Notes: a model not told the origin generated them from the sequence alone. DNA of 64,000 bases from Nitrosopumilus piranensis (GCF_000875775.1 NZ_CP010868.1:1437707-1501706); one strand, 5' to 3'; shown: positions 33,411 to 41,645, counted from the first letter of the stretch. Numbers and translations are program-made.

Positions 33411-33480
33411 ATAGAGTCTTGAACCGTTTATGGAGACAAAGTTTGGCTCACAGACCAATCTTCACTTTACGAGTATTGGT
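33411..33480. repeat. Dispersed hairpin repeat, second subtype, copy 4
   Basis: ATAGAGTCTTGAACCG, then GACAAAGTTTGGCTCACAGA, then CCAATCTTC...GAGTATTGGT. Shares its first 50 bp with 57210-57262 and its end with the first subtype. Confidence 0.6.
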
Positions 33481-33575
33481 TTCAAAGAGATTTTACCCAA
33501 TCAGACAATTCCCCTTCAGAGAATTAATGTTGGAATCTTTTACTCTCATAGTCTAAAATAAAAAGAAAAGAAGGG

Positions 33576-33893
33576 CTAGCAAGCCTCCTTTAAGATTGAG
33601 AATAGTTTGTTTTTGAGCTCTTGTTCACTACCTGCCGTAGTTATTGCTGCAGATATTTTCTTGTGAATATGTTCAACTACAGCATCAGCACCTTGATCTA
33701 GTGCATCACCCATCTGTTTTTCAATTCTTGATTTGATTCTGTCTTTTTTAGCCTCCAAGATGGCATTCATTGCTGCTTTGTGCCAAGTCAATTCAATAAA
33801 ATCAACTGGATTTTGTCCTGTACAAGATGGGCAATCACAGGAGTTGTGTGATTCTACTTGCGAAACAGAGCATTGTGGTCCATTACATTCCAT
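33576..33893 (-). CDS. Cys-rich N-terminus plus helical domain, 105 aa
   Basis: Residues 3-24 hold C-N-G-P-Q-C...C-D-C-P-S-C (five cysteines, a metal knuckle). Residues 30-90 are helical (L-T-W-H-K-A-A-M-N-A-I...R-I-E-K-Q-M-G-D-A-L-D-Q-G-A-D-A), loosely like the small PCP-reductase-type module. Divergent from the HxlR regulator across an intergenic region with two inverted repeats, so probably controlled by it. Confidence 0.55.
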   Translation of the reverse strand: MECNGPQCSVSQVESHNSCDCPSCTGQNPVDFIELTWHKAAMNAILEAKKDRIKSRIEKQMGDALDQGADAVVEHIHKKISAAITTAGSEQELKNKLFSILKEAC

Positions 33894-33989
33894 TTACTTC
33901 ACCTCCTGTTACATCAAAAGTAAGACAACAAGAATCACATAGAATTGTAGGGGAGCGACTATTGTTAGTATGGTTTGTGATTCTCATTG

Positions 33990-34010
33990 TTACTTACCTA
34001 AAGTAAGTTA
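33990..34010. promoter_or_regulatory. Inverted repeat TTACTTAC-CTAAA-GTAAGTTA
   Basis: Arms match at seven of eight positions (ACTTAC/GTAAGT perfect) with a 5-nt spacer, between the divergent 33576 and HxlR genes. A likely operator. Confidence 0.5.
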
Positions 34011-34069
34011 ATTACAATTCTTTATTTATAGCAGCTAGTGAAAGACTAGATACTAGATATACATCAGGT

Positions 34070-34092
34070 TAGTTACTCTTTATTAGTAACTA
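34070..34092. promoter_or_regulatory. Perfect inverted repeat TAGTTACT-n7-AGTAACTA upstream of HxlR gene
   Basis: Perfect 8-bp arms, 43 nt before the HxlR start and just upstream of a TATA-like TATTATATAG (about 34104-34113). Position fits autoregulation. Confidence 0.55.
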
Positions 34093-34134
34093 TAGAAAAG
34101 TAAGTATTATATAGAAAATTTGTTAAAATCAAAT

Positions 34135-34524
34135 ATGAGTTTAAATTCATTCAAGTGTTGCCCAATTGACAATACTTTTAAAATTATTGGAAAAAAATTC
34201 ACCATGCATATTATTAGAAATATGGCTATGAAAGAACATACAAGATTCAATCAATTTTTGGATCATATTGAAGAGATTAATCCTAAAACACTATCTGCAA
34301 GATTAAAGGAGATGGAAAAGGCAGGATTAATTTCAAGAGAAGTATATGATGAGACTCCAATTAGAGTTGAATATCACCTTACAAACAAAGGTAAAGATTT
34401 ACAGGGAATATTATTACAAATGGCCGCATTTTCAATGAAACATTATCCTAAACAAGTTTTCAAAGATGGCAAGGCAAGAACTGTAAAACAGGTTTTCAAC
34501 ATATCATCTCCAAAATTAAATTAA
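34135..34524 (+). CDS. HxlR-type winged-helix regulator
   Basis: 129 residues from ATG 34135; a TTG 15 nt upstream is less likely because the TATA box at about 34104-34113 places the transcript start at about 34130. The HxlR signature C-P-I...I-I-G-K-K-F-T-M-H-I-I...R-F-N-Q-F...P-K-T-L-S-A-R-L-K-E-M-E-K-A-G-L-I and wing V-E-Y-H-L-T-N-K-G are all present. The N-terminal Cys-Cys-Pro could sense redox or electrophiles as in related HxlR proteins. Confidence 0.88.
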   Translation: MSLNSFKCCPIDNTFKIIGKKFTMHIIRNMAMKEHTRFNQFLDHIEEINPKTLSARLKEMEKAGLISREVYDETPIRVEYHLTNKGKDLQGILLQMAAFSMKHYPKQVFKDGKARTVKQVFNISSPKLN

Positions 34525-34561
34525 ATTCATTTACTCCTGAGAGAATAATTGATGCAATTAA

Positions 34562-34990
34562 TTAATTCCAATGTTTTGAGCCATCTAAGAACATCTGACC
34601 ATATTTTTTTCCAATTTCCGACTCTTGTTCAAAAGAAACATTGCCTTTTGAAAGCATGTTACTTACTTCCCAAAAATAAAATTCAAGATTTGGAGGACTA
34701 GTAACCATTACATGTCCACCATTAGGCCCTGTTTCAAATCTATGTGGCGCATTAGTTGGAACGCATATCACATCTCCTGATTTTGCTATAATTGATTCAC
34801 CATTTAGGAAGAATTCATACTCTCCTTCTATGATGCAAAATGTCTCAGGACCTTTCGGATGTTTATGTTCTGCAGGCCCCATATTTGGTGCGTGTTTCAC
34901 ATCTAAAACCGTATAACGATCATTTGATTCAGATGTAAGAACTTTGATTGTAAATTGCGAACCATGAAAATCAAAAGGCTGGTTTTTCAT
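34562..34990 (-). CDS. Cupin-domain protein
   Basis: 142 residues. Cupin motif 1 appears as H-K-H-P-K-G-P-E-T-F...G-E-Y-E-F and motif 2 as S-G-D-V-I-C-V-P-T-N-A-P-H-R-F; the H-x-H, Glu and later His are conserved metal ligands. Single-domain cupins act as dioxygenases, isomerases or sensors; reaction unknown. Confidence 0.85.
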   Translation of the reverse strand: MKNQPFDFHGSQFTIKVLTSESNDRYTVLDVKHAPNMGPAEHKHPKGPETFCIIEGEYEFFLNGESIIAKSGDVICVPTNAPHRFETGPNGGHVMVTSPPNLEFYFWEVSNMLSKGNVSFEQESEIGKKYGQMFLDGSKHWN

Positions 34991-35090
34991 GTATGGGTGG
35001 CATTATTGTCAAATTTAAGATGATATGCTAAACCAAAAGAAGTGAATTTTTTAGGTTTCCTAGTAAATGATAGAGACTTTAATCAAACAA

Positions 35091-35153
35091 ACAATTCCCC
35101 ACGAGAATGTTAATTGGTTTGCACGCCAAATATTGTTTTAGCGAGTATTGGCC
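35091..35153. repeat. Dispersed hairpin repeat, copy 5 (long form)
   Basis: Same 60-odd bp as 21856-21918 with few changes, including ATTCCCCACGAGAATGTTAA and the CCAAATA...GAGTATTGGCC hairpin. It lies in an intergenic region without genes (34991-35261). Confidence 0.7.
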
Positions 35154-35261
35154 ACCCACGAGTTCTAGTTATTCAACGAAAATTCTAATTTTGATTTTGT
35201 ATCTTTTTTCATACGAATGGACTTTGTCTATTATAATAGGATAATTTATTCAAGGATTTCC

Positions 35262-35360
35262 TTACGGTTCCCAATGACAATCACAGTTACATCCACTTTG
35301 ACAACGCATTCTTTTACAATCAATACATCTTTTTTGCCATTGAGATGGAACAGTATTCAT
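35262..35360 (-). CDS. Cys-rich microprotein, 32 aa
   Basis: Contains C-I-D-C-K-R-M-R-C-Q-S-G-C-N-C-D-C-H-W-E-P: six cysteines and a His in 21 residues. The final 15 residues recur as the peptide encoded at 36909. Probably metal-binding. Confidence 0.55.
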   Translation of the reverse strand: MNTVPSQWQKRCIDCKRMRCQSGCNCDCHWEP

Positions 35361-35435
35361 GTTCTTATTGGCAATTCATTCTACTTAACCTCATCAAAAT
35401 GAAACTCTTTAAGCAATAATGACGTAGTTTCAGTA

Positions 35436-35496
35436 ACGTAGTGGTGTGAGTTTGCACATCTGTAAAGGAAGGACTGAATTAACTACTCAGCTACGT
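35436..35496. ncRNA. Weak candidate structured RNA E
   Basis: ACGTAG (35436-35441) pairs with CTACGT (35491-35496). Inside are short stems TGTG/CACA and CTGA/TCAG; an alternative GTAGT/ACTAC pairing competes with the outer stem. Less A+T-rich than the flanks, but the stems are short. Confidence 0.2.
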
Positions 35497-35554
35497 AAAA
35501 ATTAATACATTTTTGAATTTCATTGTTTATAAGCAAGAAGCAACCCTAGGAATC

Positions 35555-35662
35555 ATGTTAAAGAATCTATTTGCAAGACTGAAAATAAAACAAGAATCAG
35601 TAAACGATGTAAATGTTATCAGTATGTTATCTAATGAAAAACAAGTAGACAGATGCAAGTAA
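35555..35662 (+). CDS. Microprotein, 35 aa (relative of 36071)
   Basis: M-L-K-N-L-F-A-R-L-K-I-K-Q-E-S-V-N-D-V-N-V resembles M-F-K-K-I-L-E-K-L-R-F...T-V-A-D-V-N-I of the peptide at 36071-36187. An amphipathic N-terminal helix and one cysteine near the end. Function unknown. Confidence 0.4.
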   Translation: MLKNLFARLKIKQESVNDVNVISMLSNEKQVDRCK

Positions 35663-35678
35663 TGGGAATTTTTAGAAT

Positions 35679-35768
35679 ATGTCAAGCCAACTCTACTGTG
35701 AAAAATGTCACAAACTCAAGTATCCTAGGTTTGCCAAACAAGCAAAATGTGAGTGCGTAATCAACTAA
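35679..35768 (+). CDS. Cys-rich microprotein, 29 aa
   Basis: Y-C-E-K-C-H-K-L-K-Y-P-R-F-A-K-Q-A-K-C-E-C: C-x-x-C-H plus C-x-C. Starts 16 nt after the preceding microgene, so probably one transcript. Confidence 0.45.
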   Translation: MSSQLYCEKCHKLKYPRFAKQAKCECVIN

Positions 35769-35780
35769 CACCACATATTT

Positions 35781-35939
35781 TTATTGCTCCAAATATGGCA
35801 CTACCCAATCTTTTAGGGCCATGTCAGTTCTATGATCTTGACAACGCACATGTGGACATGGAATCAACCTGAGACATTCGGCTTGTTCACATTTTCGGTA
35901 AAGGCCAGGAATGTTTGTTCCTTTAGGAGTAATGGACAT
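35781..35939 (-). CDS. Cys/His microprotein, 52 aa
   Basis: K-C-E-Q-A-E-C-L-R-L-I-P-C-P-H-V-R-C-Q-D-H supplies four Cys and two His, followed by a C-terminal helix (M-A-L-K-D-W-V-V-P-Y-L). Its ATG overlaps the TGA of the upstream microgene by one base (TGATG), so translation is coupled. Confidence 0.5.
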   Translation of the reverse strand: MSITPKGTNIPGLYRKCEQAECLRLIPCPHVRCQDHRTDMALKDWVVPYLEQ

Positions 35940-36070
35940 CAGGAAATATGTTTTCGGATTGTCTTAGATACATTATTTGTTGGGTGATTTTTTTCATGTT
36001 CATGCACTTCGTTAAATGTATACGAAGTTCCAATCCAATGAAAATCACATTCAGGGCATTGATATTTCAT
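35939..36070 (-). CDS. C2H2-like zinc-finger microprotein, 43 aa
   Basis: Y-Q-C-P-E-C-D-F-H-W...E-V-H-E-H-E-K-N-H has the C-x-x-C...H-x3-5-H spacing of a zinc finger. The upstream 36071 microgene stops directly before its ATG; three coupled microgenes run from 36187 to 35781. Confidence 0.55.
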   Translation of the reverse strand: MKYQCPECDFHWIGTSYTFNEVHEHEKNHPTNNVSKTIRKHIS

Positions 36071-36187
36071 TTATTTTTCTGTATCCTCTGATTTCTTTTT
36101 CTCAAATTCTTTGGAGATATTTACGTCTGCTACTGTTGTGGTTTTACAAGAACCAAATCTTAGTTTTTCAAGTATTTTTTTAAACAT
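36071..36187 (-). CDS. Microprotein, 38 aa
   Basis: Starts M-F-K-K-I-L-E-K-L-R-F-G-S-C-K and ends in a Lys/Glu-rich tail. Related to 35555. Its stop abuts the ATG of the zinc-finger microgene. Function unknown. Confidence 0.4.
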   Translation of the reverse strand: MFKKILEKLRFGSCKTTTVADVNISKEFEKKKSEDTEK

Positions 36188-36318
36188 ACTATTATTAAAT
36201 TCACTATGGTATATACTGGCGTATTTGATAATTTTTATGCCTAGATTTCTATAGAAATTTTTTTTATCTATAAAGATAAATACACAGGTATATATGGAGT
36301 AAATCTATCTATATAGAT

Positions 36319-36414
36319 ATGACAAATCAAGAAAATAACCCAACAGTTGTTGTCGGTAACGATGACAAAAAAGAAGAGCCAAAAAAAGATGACTCTTCCA
36401 AATCTGACAAATAG
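36319..36414 (+). CDS. Microprotein, 31 aa, highly charged
   Basis: M-T-N-Q-E-N-N-P-T-V-V-V-G-N-D-D followed by a Lys/Glu/Asp-rich disordered tail. TATA-like tracts lie just upstream (36230-36300). Small disordered peptide; modest confidence that it is translated. Confidence 0.4.
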   Translation: MTNQENNPTVVVGNDDKKEEPKKDDSSKSDK

Positions 36415-36590
36415 ATACATTTCCCCCTTTTCTAGGGATGATCATAATTTTACAAGTTAATTGACACTGTAATCAAATTACTATCTGATATACAAACTAG
36501 ATGTTACTGCTTTCTTTGGTTTTTAGTAATACTATGTAACGAATTTACATTTTTTACATCTTAATTAACTAGAGCAACATAACATAACGT

Positions 36591-36887
36591 ATGTCACTTA
36601 CATCTGATTCCCTAATTGATATTTTGAGTGAGATTAAAAAGGAACTGACGAATCAAATTTCTTTGGCAAATAACAATGACAAAAAAATAGATACAAGAAA
36701 ACTTTTACAACAATCAAAAATTTTGGATGATGCTATTCTAACATCTGAAATTACAGAAGAACACAAATCCATGTTACAAAAATTCTCATTGACTCTTCAT
36801 GACAGTGAATCCATTAAGAGTCTTAGATATGAGAAACAAGATCTTCAAAGAGTTATTGATAATTTGAATGATGATGATGTGTTTTAA
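36591..36887 (+). CDS. Helical hypothetical protein, 98 aa
   Basis: All-helical, charged protein (I-D-I-L-S-E-I-K-K-E-L-T-N...L-Q-R-V-I-D-N-L-N-D-D-D). No cysteines or membrane segments. Not recognised. Confidence 0.5.
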   Translation: MSLTSDSLIDILSEIKKELTNQISLANNNDKKIDTRKLLQQSKILDDAILTSEITEEHKSMLQKFSLTLHDSESIKSLRYEKQDLQRVIDNLNDDDVF

Positions 36888-36908
36888 CTTAGAATGTGAA
36901 CTAAAAGA

Positions 36909-36956
36909 ATGCGTTATCAAAAAGGATGTAATTGTGATTGCCATTGGAAACCATGA
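36909..36956 (+). CDS. Fifteen-residue peptide repeating the end of the 35262 protein
   Basis: M-R-Y-Q-K-G-C-N-C-D-C-H-W-K-P corresponds to the last 15 residues of the 35262 product (M-R-C-Q-S-G-C-N-C-D-C-H-W-E-P). It may be a translated metal-binding peptide or a decayed copy. Confidence 0.35.
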   Translation: MRYQKGCNCDCHWKP

Positions 36957-36962
36957 CTAATT

Positions 36963-37082
36963 TTGACATACAAAACGATAACACAAGATACATGTCCTCA
37001 TGATGCCAAAGTCAAACTGGTAGGATATCAAGATCTATACGAATGTAGCAGATGTCACAAATTCATTTCCACAGAGGCCTGA
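36963..37082 (+). CDS. Zinc-ribbon microprotein, 39 aa
   Basis: TTG start; T-C-P-H-D-A-K...Y-E-C-S-R-C-H-K-F-I-S forms a C-x-H...C-x-x-C-H knuckle. Start codon uncertain. Confidence 0.4.
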   Translation: MTYKTITQDTCPHDAKVKLVGYQDLYECSRCHKFISTEA

Positions 37083-37097
37083 ACATTTAGTGGGTAA

Positions 37098-37140
37098 AAC
37101 ATCGGTTCACAGACCAATTATCGTTTTGCAAGTATTGACC
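37098..37140. repeat. Dispersed hairpin repeat, second subtype, copy 6
   Basis: ACATCGGTTCACAGACCAAT, then TATCGTTTTGC and AAGTATTGACC; complementary CCAAT/TATTG arms. Upstream part diverged. Confidence 0.5.
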
Positions 37141-37267
37141 AAGTTAATCTTTGAGTGAGATTTATGGAATTAATCTAACACTCCAATATTTTAGAGAATT
37201 AAACCAATTAGAAAATACCCATGAGAGAATTTGAAATGGGTCATCACACCAACAGTTCGATGTCGTC

Positions 37268-37285
37268 TCAGAGTCTAGTTTTCAT
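37268..37285 (-). other. Orphan MKTR leader remnant (M-K-T-R-L-stop)
   Basis: The conserved leader ATGAAAACTAGACTC is followed at once by TGA. The preceding gene stops inside it (GAA-AAC-TAG), exactly as at intact cassette junctions, but no ORF follows. It is read as a junction whose downstream gene was lost. Confidence 0.6.
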
Positions 37286-38393
37286 ATTCAAACACACAAC
37301 TTGCTCGTATAATTCCAGCACCACGACACACTTTAACTGTAAGAGGATCATCATCAATGATTCCAGTATCAATACACGGTGGTGTGATATCTTCTTGAAT
37401 TGTTATCCCTCCAATATCACGACAGACTTCCCACAAACCTTCACAATCATGACGAGTATAATTCCACATTCCTCCATTTGACTCACACTTTTCTACAAAA
37501 ATTTTGTCATCAAGCATTGCAGTAAAATTAAGTGGAGGTACACCAACATCAACTTCCTTGTATATTCGTGTAAGTTTAGAATTTTCAGGAGGCACATAGC
37601 CTGATCCTCCAGGATATACCGTCCAATCTTTGCGTGCATTTCCAAATACTATTTCTTCAAGAGAGGAACATTGAGTCAACACTCCATCATCAGAAGGAAT
37701 GCAGTAAAAATTGTCAGAGTAATACACTAGGGAGTTCCTAGTTGATGGTTGCCAAAGTTTTTCGGATTTACCATACTCGGTAGTCCACGATTCCACATTC
37801 ACATCAAAATCAACGGGCACACATTTTGTCCCATCCCAGTATTCTGTTAAGAAGCAATCCAGTTGTTCATCATCATTATTGAGAACATGATTTATGGGGG
37901 AATTCAATTGGTTCAATGTTGTTTGTTCTCCAGTTTGTGAGGTTGCCACATTATCATTTATGACAAACGAACCTTCAAAAAACGGATAATATCCTCCTCC
38001 CATAACAGCAGTTTCATCTTCATGATCCAAAATTACCAGGACTTTTTGCCCTGATTCATAATGAAAAACGGGTGTGCCAGATATTGAAACTCCTCTCAAG
38101 TCATCGATTGTCTTTGCCCAATATCCATAATATCGGATTTCCAATGTGTCTGAATTCTTGTTGTTTTTGAGCCAGTCATCCACTTTGATTTTTGCGGTGT
38201 CTACAATTGGGTGTTGATCAAATGGTCTCACATCAATCCAAGTGTTTTGTATGGTGCCAATTATAATTGCGTCAGATCTTTGAGCCATCTCTTCTAAAGA
38301 CACTATCATACGTGAAGCATCACTGTGTGGAATAAATGCAAACAACGACAAAAGTCCAACAAATGCAACAATTATCAAAATTCTAGTTTTCAT
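37275..38393 (-). CDS. Exported TIMP/NTR-like protein, MKTR family, 372 aa
   Basis: Leader M-K-T-R-I-L-I-I and signal peptide to about residue 26. Residues about 30-150 form the OB-fold pattern E-M-A-Q-R-S-D-A-I-I-I-G-T-I...K-V-D-D-W-L-K...G-Q-K-V-L-V-I-L. A shortened Cys segment (L-D-C-F-L...T-K-C-V-P) lies near 178-192, and the C-terminal 100 residues carry six cysteines. It ends E-Y-E-N, encoded by the leader of a now missing next gene. Unknown extracellular role. Confidence 0.7.
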   Translation of the reverse strand: MKTRILIIVAFVGLLSLFAFIPHSDASRMIVSLEEMAQRSDAIIIGTIQNTWIDVRPFDQHPIVDTAKIKVDDWLKNNKNSDTLEIRYYGYWAKTIDDLRGVSISGTPVFHYESGQKVLVILDHEDETAVMGGGYYPFFEGSFVINDNVATSQTGEQTTLNQLNSPINHVLNNDDEQLDCFLTEYWDGTKCVPVDFDVNVESWTTEYGKSEKLWQPSTRNSLVYYSDNFYCIPSDDGVLTQCSSLEEIVFGNARKDWTVYPGGSGYVPPENSKLTRIYKEVDVGVPPLNFTAMLDDKIFVEKCESNGGMWNYTRHDCEGLWEVCRDIGGITIQEDITPPCIDTGIIDDDPLTVKVCRGAGIIRASCVFEYEN

Positions 38394-38396
38394 TTT

Positions 38397-40118
38397 CTAA
38401 TCTAGTTTCTCTAATTGTGTAGAATCAAATAGCAGTATTTTTTCAGGTCGCTTTTTATTTTCTGGAATAAATTCTTGATGAACATCAGTGCAATCCACCT
38501 TACCTGTTGCAAGCCAAACCCGGAAAATTTTCTCCCTGTCCTGAACTGGTGCATCGCCCCACCTATCATAGACTGTAGGAGGGCCATGCCCTTCCACAAC
38601 CGGGCTTAAACCATCTTCTGCATGATATGCAACGTGAAAAGGCTTGTAGGGAAACTTGGACATTTCCTTTTCAAGACACGAATAAATTAATTTGTCAATT
38701 TCGTCTTCAGTGCTTACTATGGACTTGATTTCTCTTGGAGGATGATAATGTAAATACATTTGATTTTGTTCTTTATCAAAAGTAGTTCTCATGAAATAAT
38801 TAAAATCCAGACCATCAATTGTAAAAACAAATTCAATGTTTTGGCCAGAGGCTTTTGCAGGTGTGGTGTAAGGTCCGGAATTTGGTTTAGGTTCTACTAC
38901 GACATCAGGTTCATCTGAAACAATCGTTAGGTCAAAATGTTTTTCAAAGTATTCAGGGGAAATTTTTTCCAGGATTTTTTCCTTTATCTTTTCGGTTAGT
39001 TTCTCAACGAGAACATGTGACTCGGACTTTGTGGTACAGTAGTAATATGAATCATCATCTAGGAATTTTTCAGAGCAATAGTCTTCATTTGCATCATAGT
39101 TATTGACGTTTTGATAGAAAAACTCATGATCAAAGAAAGTGGCAACTGCATCTCTTAGTTTTACAGAATGTTTTTGGGCAGGAGCCATATCAGAATCAAC
39201 AAGATCATAAGCACCACGTTTTACATCTACATTTTTGAGAAACAACAATACCTCCTCTCCACGTTCAAAAGGAATGTTGAATCCGTTTCCACTATGAGTT
39301 GCTGTTTGTTCTAGAAACAATTGCTGGTCATCATATTTTCCTTGCTTTAGCCATTCATAGGAACCCAGCCAAACATGTCGCTCACCATTGAGTCGATTAT
39401 CTTCACCGACAACCATCCCAGTAATTATCGCATCTGAATTCTCAACTAGTTTGACAAGGAATTCATGAGGCATTCCCCATTGGCGTTGAGACAAAGATGA
39501 AACAGTATCAGATTTTACGCAAGCAGGGAAACCGTCGTATTTCGTAACAAGGATTAAAGATTCTTTGCATTGTATTTCGTTAATTGGGATTCCTGACTTG
39601 AATTGTTTCAGAGGGGACAAAAGTGGATAGGAGAAAGGGCGGTTATCTGAACCATTGCACGTGTTTTGTTGTGTGGATTCAGGATAGTTTGCGCCAATAA
39701 TTGTAATTGTTGATGCGTTTTTAGAGAAAGGAATTGTAAGAATTCTTAATCCTGCATCAGTTAATTCAGTAAAATGTGCTTCCTCTGAATTTTCCAGTAC
39801 AAAAAAGACATCATCATTACCAGTTGTAAATTTGGAATCAATCAGGTATCTTGAGAGACCTATGGTTAGAATGCCAGAGTCACCAGTAGTCTGTACAGTC
39901 AAAACAAGTTCAGAGGAATTACAATTAATTTTGATTTTCTCAATTGTTCCATCTGAAATTGAGTATGGAATATCATGCACATAGTCTCCTACAACCAGTG
40001 AATATATACTGAATTCTGGATTGGAGTAATAATTCGTATAGGAAGGCTCTAACGCAAATGCAGTTCCAGAAAATCCCAGTACCCCAATCGCAAGTATTGT
40101 AAAAAGCCTAGTTTTCAT
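38397..40118 (-). CDS. Three-domain exported protein (IPRxLID-like, PLKQ two-Cys, TIMP-like), 573 aa
   Basis: Signal peptide 1-22. Residues about 45-150 are the beta domain with I-G-L-S-R-Y-L-I-D-S-K...D-D-V-F-F-V. About 170-215 is the S-P-L-K-Q-F-K-S-G-I...I-Q-C...K-Y-D-G-F-P-A-C-V domain. About 218-330 is TIMP/NTR-like (V-E-N-S-D-A-I-I-T-G-M-V-V). The C-terminal 200 residues contain a separate alpha/beta region. Each domain also occurs alone or in other combinations in this array. Its leader overlaps the end of the upstream gene by 11 nt. Confidence 0.72.
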   Translation of the reverse strand: MKTRLFTILAIGVLGFSGTAFALEPSYTNYYSNPEFSIYSLVVGDYVHDIPYSISDGTIEKIKINCNSSELVLTVQTTGDSGILTIGLSRYLIDSKFTTGNDDVFFVLENSEEAHFTELTDAGLRILTIPFSKNASTITIIGANYPESTQQNTCNGSDNRPFSYPLLSPLKQFKSGIPINEIQCKESLILVTKYDGFPACVKSDTVSSLSQRQWGMPHEFLVKLVENSDAIITGMVVGEDNRLNGERHVWLGSYEWLKQGKYDDQQLFLEQTATHSGNGFNIPFERGEEVLLFLKNVDVKRGAYDLVDSDMAPAQKHSVKLRDAVATFFDHEFFYQNVNNYDANEDYCSEKFLDDDSYYYCTTKSESHVLVEKLTEKIKEKILEKISPEYFEKHFDLTIVSDEPDVVVEPKPNSGPYTTPAKASGQNIEFVFTIDGLDFNYFMRTTFDKEQNQMYLHYHPPREIKSIVSTEDEIDKLIYSCLEKEMSKFPYKPFHVAYHAEDGLSPVVEGHGPPTVYDRWGDAPVQDREKIFRVWLATGKVDCTDVHQEFIPENKKRPEKILLFDSTQLEKLD

Positions 40119-40488
40119 TTTCTAATCCTCCAAGTTCATGAGATCCAAACAATTTTACAGATGCAATAGTTTGACCATAGTTTACAATTACTTTATTCCC
40201 ATCAATTGATATCCGCTCATCATCTACATTATCTCCATTAATGTGAATCATAAATACACCATCAATCAGATCTGTGGGAATGGCAATTTCAACATAGTCA
40301 GTATGTCCATTCACTACAAAATATTCAACAGCATACTCTTCCTCATGAAACACCATGTCAAGATCATATGGAATGTCATCTGACGTGTCATAGTCAATCA
40401 CAGAATTAAAAAAAGCGTTGATGTATGCAGATGAGACAATCAATGCAATTGGAATTGTGATGATTAGAATTTTGTATCTAGTTTTCAT
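40108..40488 (-). CDS. Exported single-domain IPRxLID-type protein, 126 aa
   Basis: Leader M-K-T-R-Y-K-I-L-I-I, then one beta domain with V-E-I-A-I-P-T-D-L-I-D-G-V...D-D-E-R-I-S-I-D-G-N-K-V, the free form of a domain fused in 38397 and 44873. The C-terminus E-N-E-N-stop is encoded by the next gene's ATGAAAACTAG junction, an 11-nt overlap. Confidence 0.65.
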   Translation of the reverse strand: MKTRYKILIITIPIALIVSSAYINAFFNSVIDYDTSDDIPYDLDMVFHEEEYAVEYFVVNGHTDYVEIAIPTDLIDGVFMIHINGDNVDDERISIDGNKVIVNYGQTIASVKLFGSHELGGLENEN

Positions 40489-40493
40489 TTTCT

Positions 40494-41597
40494 CTATTCA
40501 ACGACCTTAATTTTTTCAAAATCCGTTAAGATATACCCTGAATTGTAAATAACTGCATCACACCAATTCATGTCTCTTATTGTAGGAACAAATAGTCCAG
40601 TTATTTCCACTTGGTTGTTTTTTAACTCAATTGGAAGTCTTTCTGATTTAGAAATGCCAATGTTATCTGCACTTCCAATTCTCACTCCCAAATGTTTGTC
40701 ACCTTTATCATCATACAATTGCTGACTGCTGATAAATTCTGCAACAAAATCATCACTTGTTGTAAACTTTGCATTATCACAACCAACCCCAGTACGTACC
40801 ATTACATCAGCATCATGTTCACGCAATTCACCTTTAATGGCAATCACTTGGTTGTAGTACTGATCTGGATTCGCATGTATCTCATCAATGGATGCTTGTA
40901 ATACCCCATCTCCTCGAAGTCCAGTTGGAATTATAGAATACAATACATAAATCTCATCTACAGTGATTATTTCCTCTCCTTTTTTTGATATGCTTCCAAA
41001 CAGTTTGACGTATTTTCCATCAAGGTTGTCTCCATGATCAATTCCCTCCAGTTGTATCCCTGATGAGCCAGTGCTGATTTTTGATATTTCATTTGTAAAA
41101 AATCGGTATTCATGTGATTCTTTTTCGAGTCGTTGATCTATTATTACTCCTTCAAATTCTTGTGTAACTCCATATGTCAATTTTTCTTCTGATTCAGACT
41201 CGTCTTGAAGCTCAATTTTACTATTGTAAAAAACGATTGGTATGTCATCAGGGTATTGAGATATAATTTTCTCAATTTCTGAATTGAACTGCTCAGTTTC
41301 AACAATCACGATGATTTTCTTTGTTGCATGATCAAGGTTTACCGCATAAGCAGTCAAAGGGCTTTTTTGATGCAATTGGCTGACTTTGTTTCTAAGATCT
41401 TGCTCTGCTGCAACTAGCACTGCTTTTCTTTCAGGCTCTATGTAGTATTTGCTACCTGGTTTTGGAGATGTGTTAATGTCAGACGAGGTATCTGTAGAAA
41501 AGCCATAATAGACATTATACCAATCCAGTACAGAGTATGTGACAAACGGGATTGTTATTATCAAGATTACAGTGATTATCAAAAACCTAGTTTTCAT
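40494..41597 (-). CDS. Exported/membrane-anchored protein with OB-like domains, 367 aa
   Basis: Leader M-K-T-R-F-L-I-I-T with one membrane anchor. About 55-130 is a small alpha/beta domain, and about 150-230 an OB-like barrel (Y-V-K-L-F-G-S-I-S-K-K-G-E-E-I-I-T-V-D). About 240-365 is a second OB-like domain (P-D-Q-Y-Y-N-Q-V-I-A-I-K-G-E-L-R) with two cysteines, C~273 and C~346, that may pair. The function is unknown. Confidence 0.62.
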   Translation of the reverse strand: MKTRFLIITVILIITIPFVTYSVLDWYNVYYGFSTDTSSDINTSPKPGSKYYIEPERKAVLVAAEQDLRNKVSQLHQKSPLTAYAVNLDHATKKIIVIVETEQFNSEIEKIISQYPDDIPIVFYNSKIELQDESESEEKLTYGVTQEFEGVIIDQRLEKESHEYRFFTNEISKISTGSSGIQLEGIDHGDNLDGKYVKLFGSISKKGEEIITVDEIYVLYSIIPTGLRGDGVLQASIDEIHANPDQYYNQVIAIKGELREHDADVMVRTGVGCDNAKFTTSDDFVAEFISSQQLYDDKGDKHLGVRIGSADNIGISKSERLPIELKNNQVEITGLFVPTIRDMNWCDAVIYNSGYILTDFEKIKVVE

Positions 41598-41645
41598 TTT
41601 CTATAATTTCCATTTATCAAGCAAGATATCCCAATCATGTTCACA

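Noticed and set aside
35217-35402. 61-codon plus-strand Thr/Ser-rich frame
   Set aside because: Antisense to the 32-aa Cys-rich peptide gene; the repeated T-H/T-S composition is typical of shadows.
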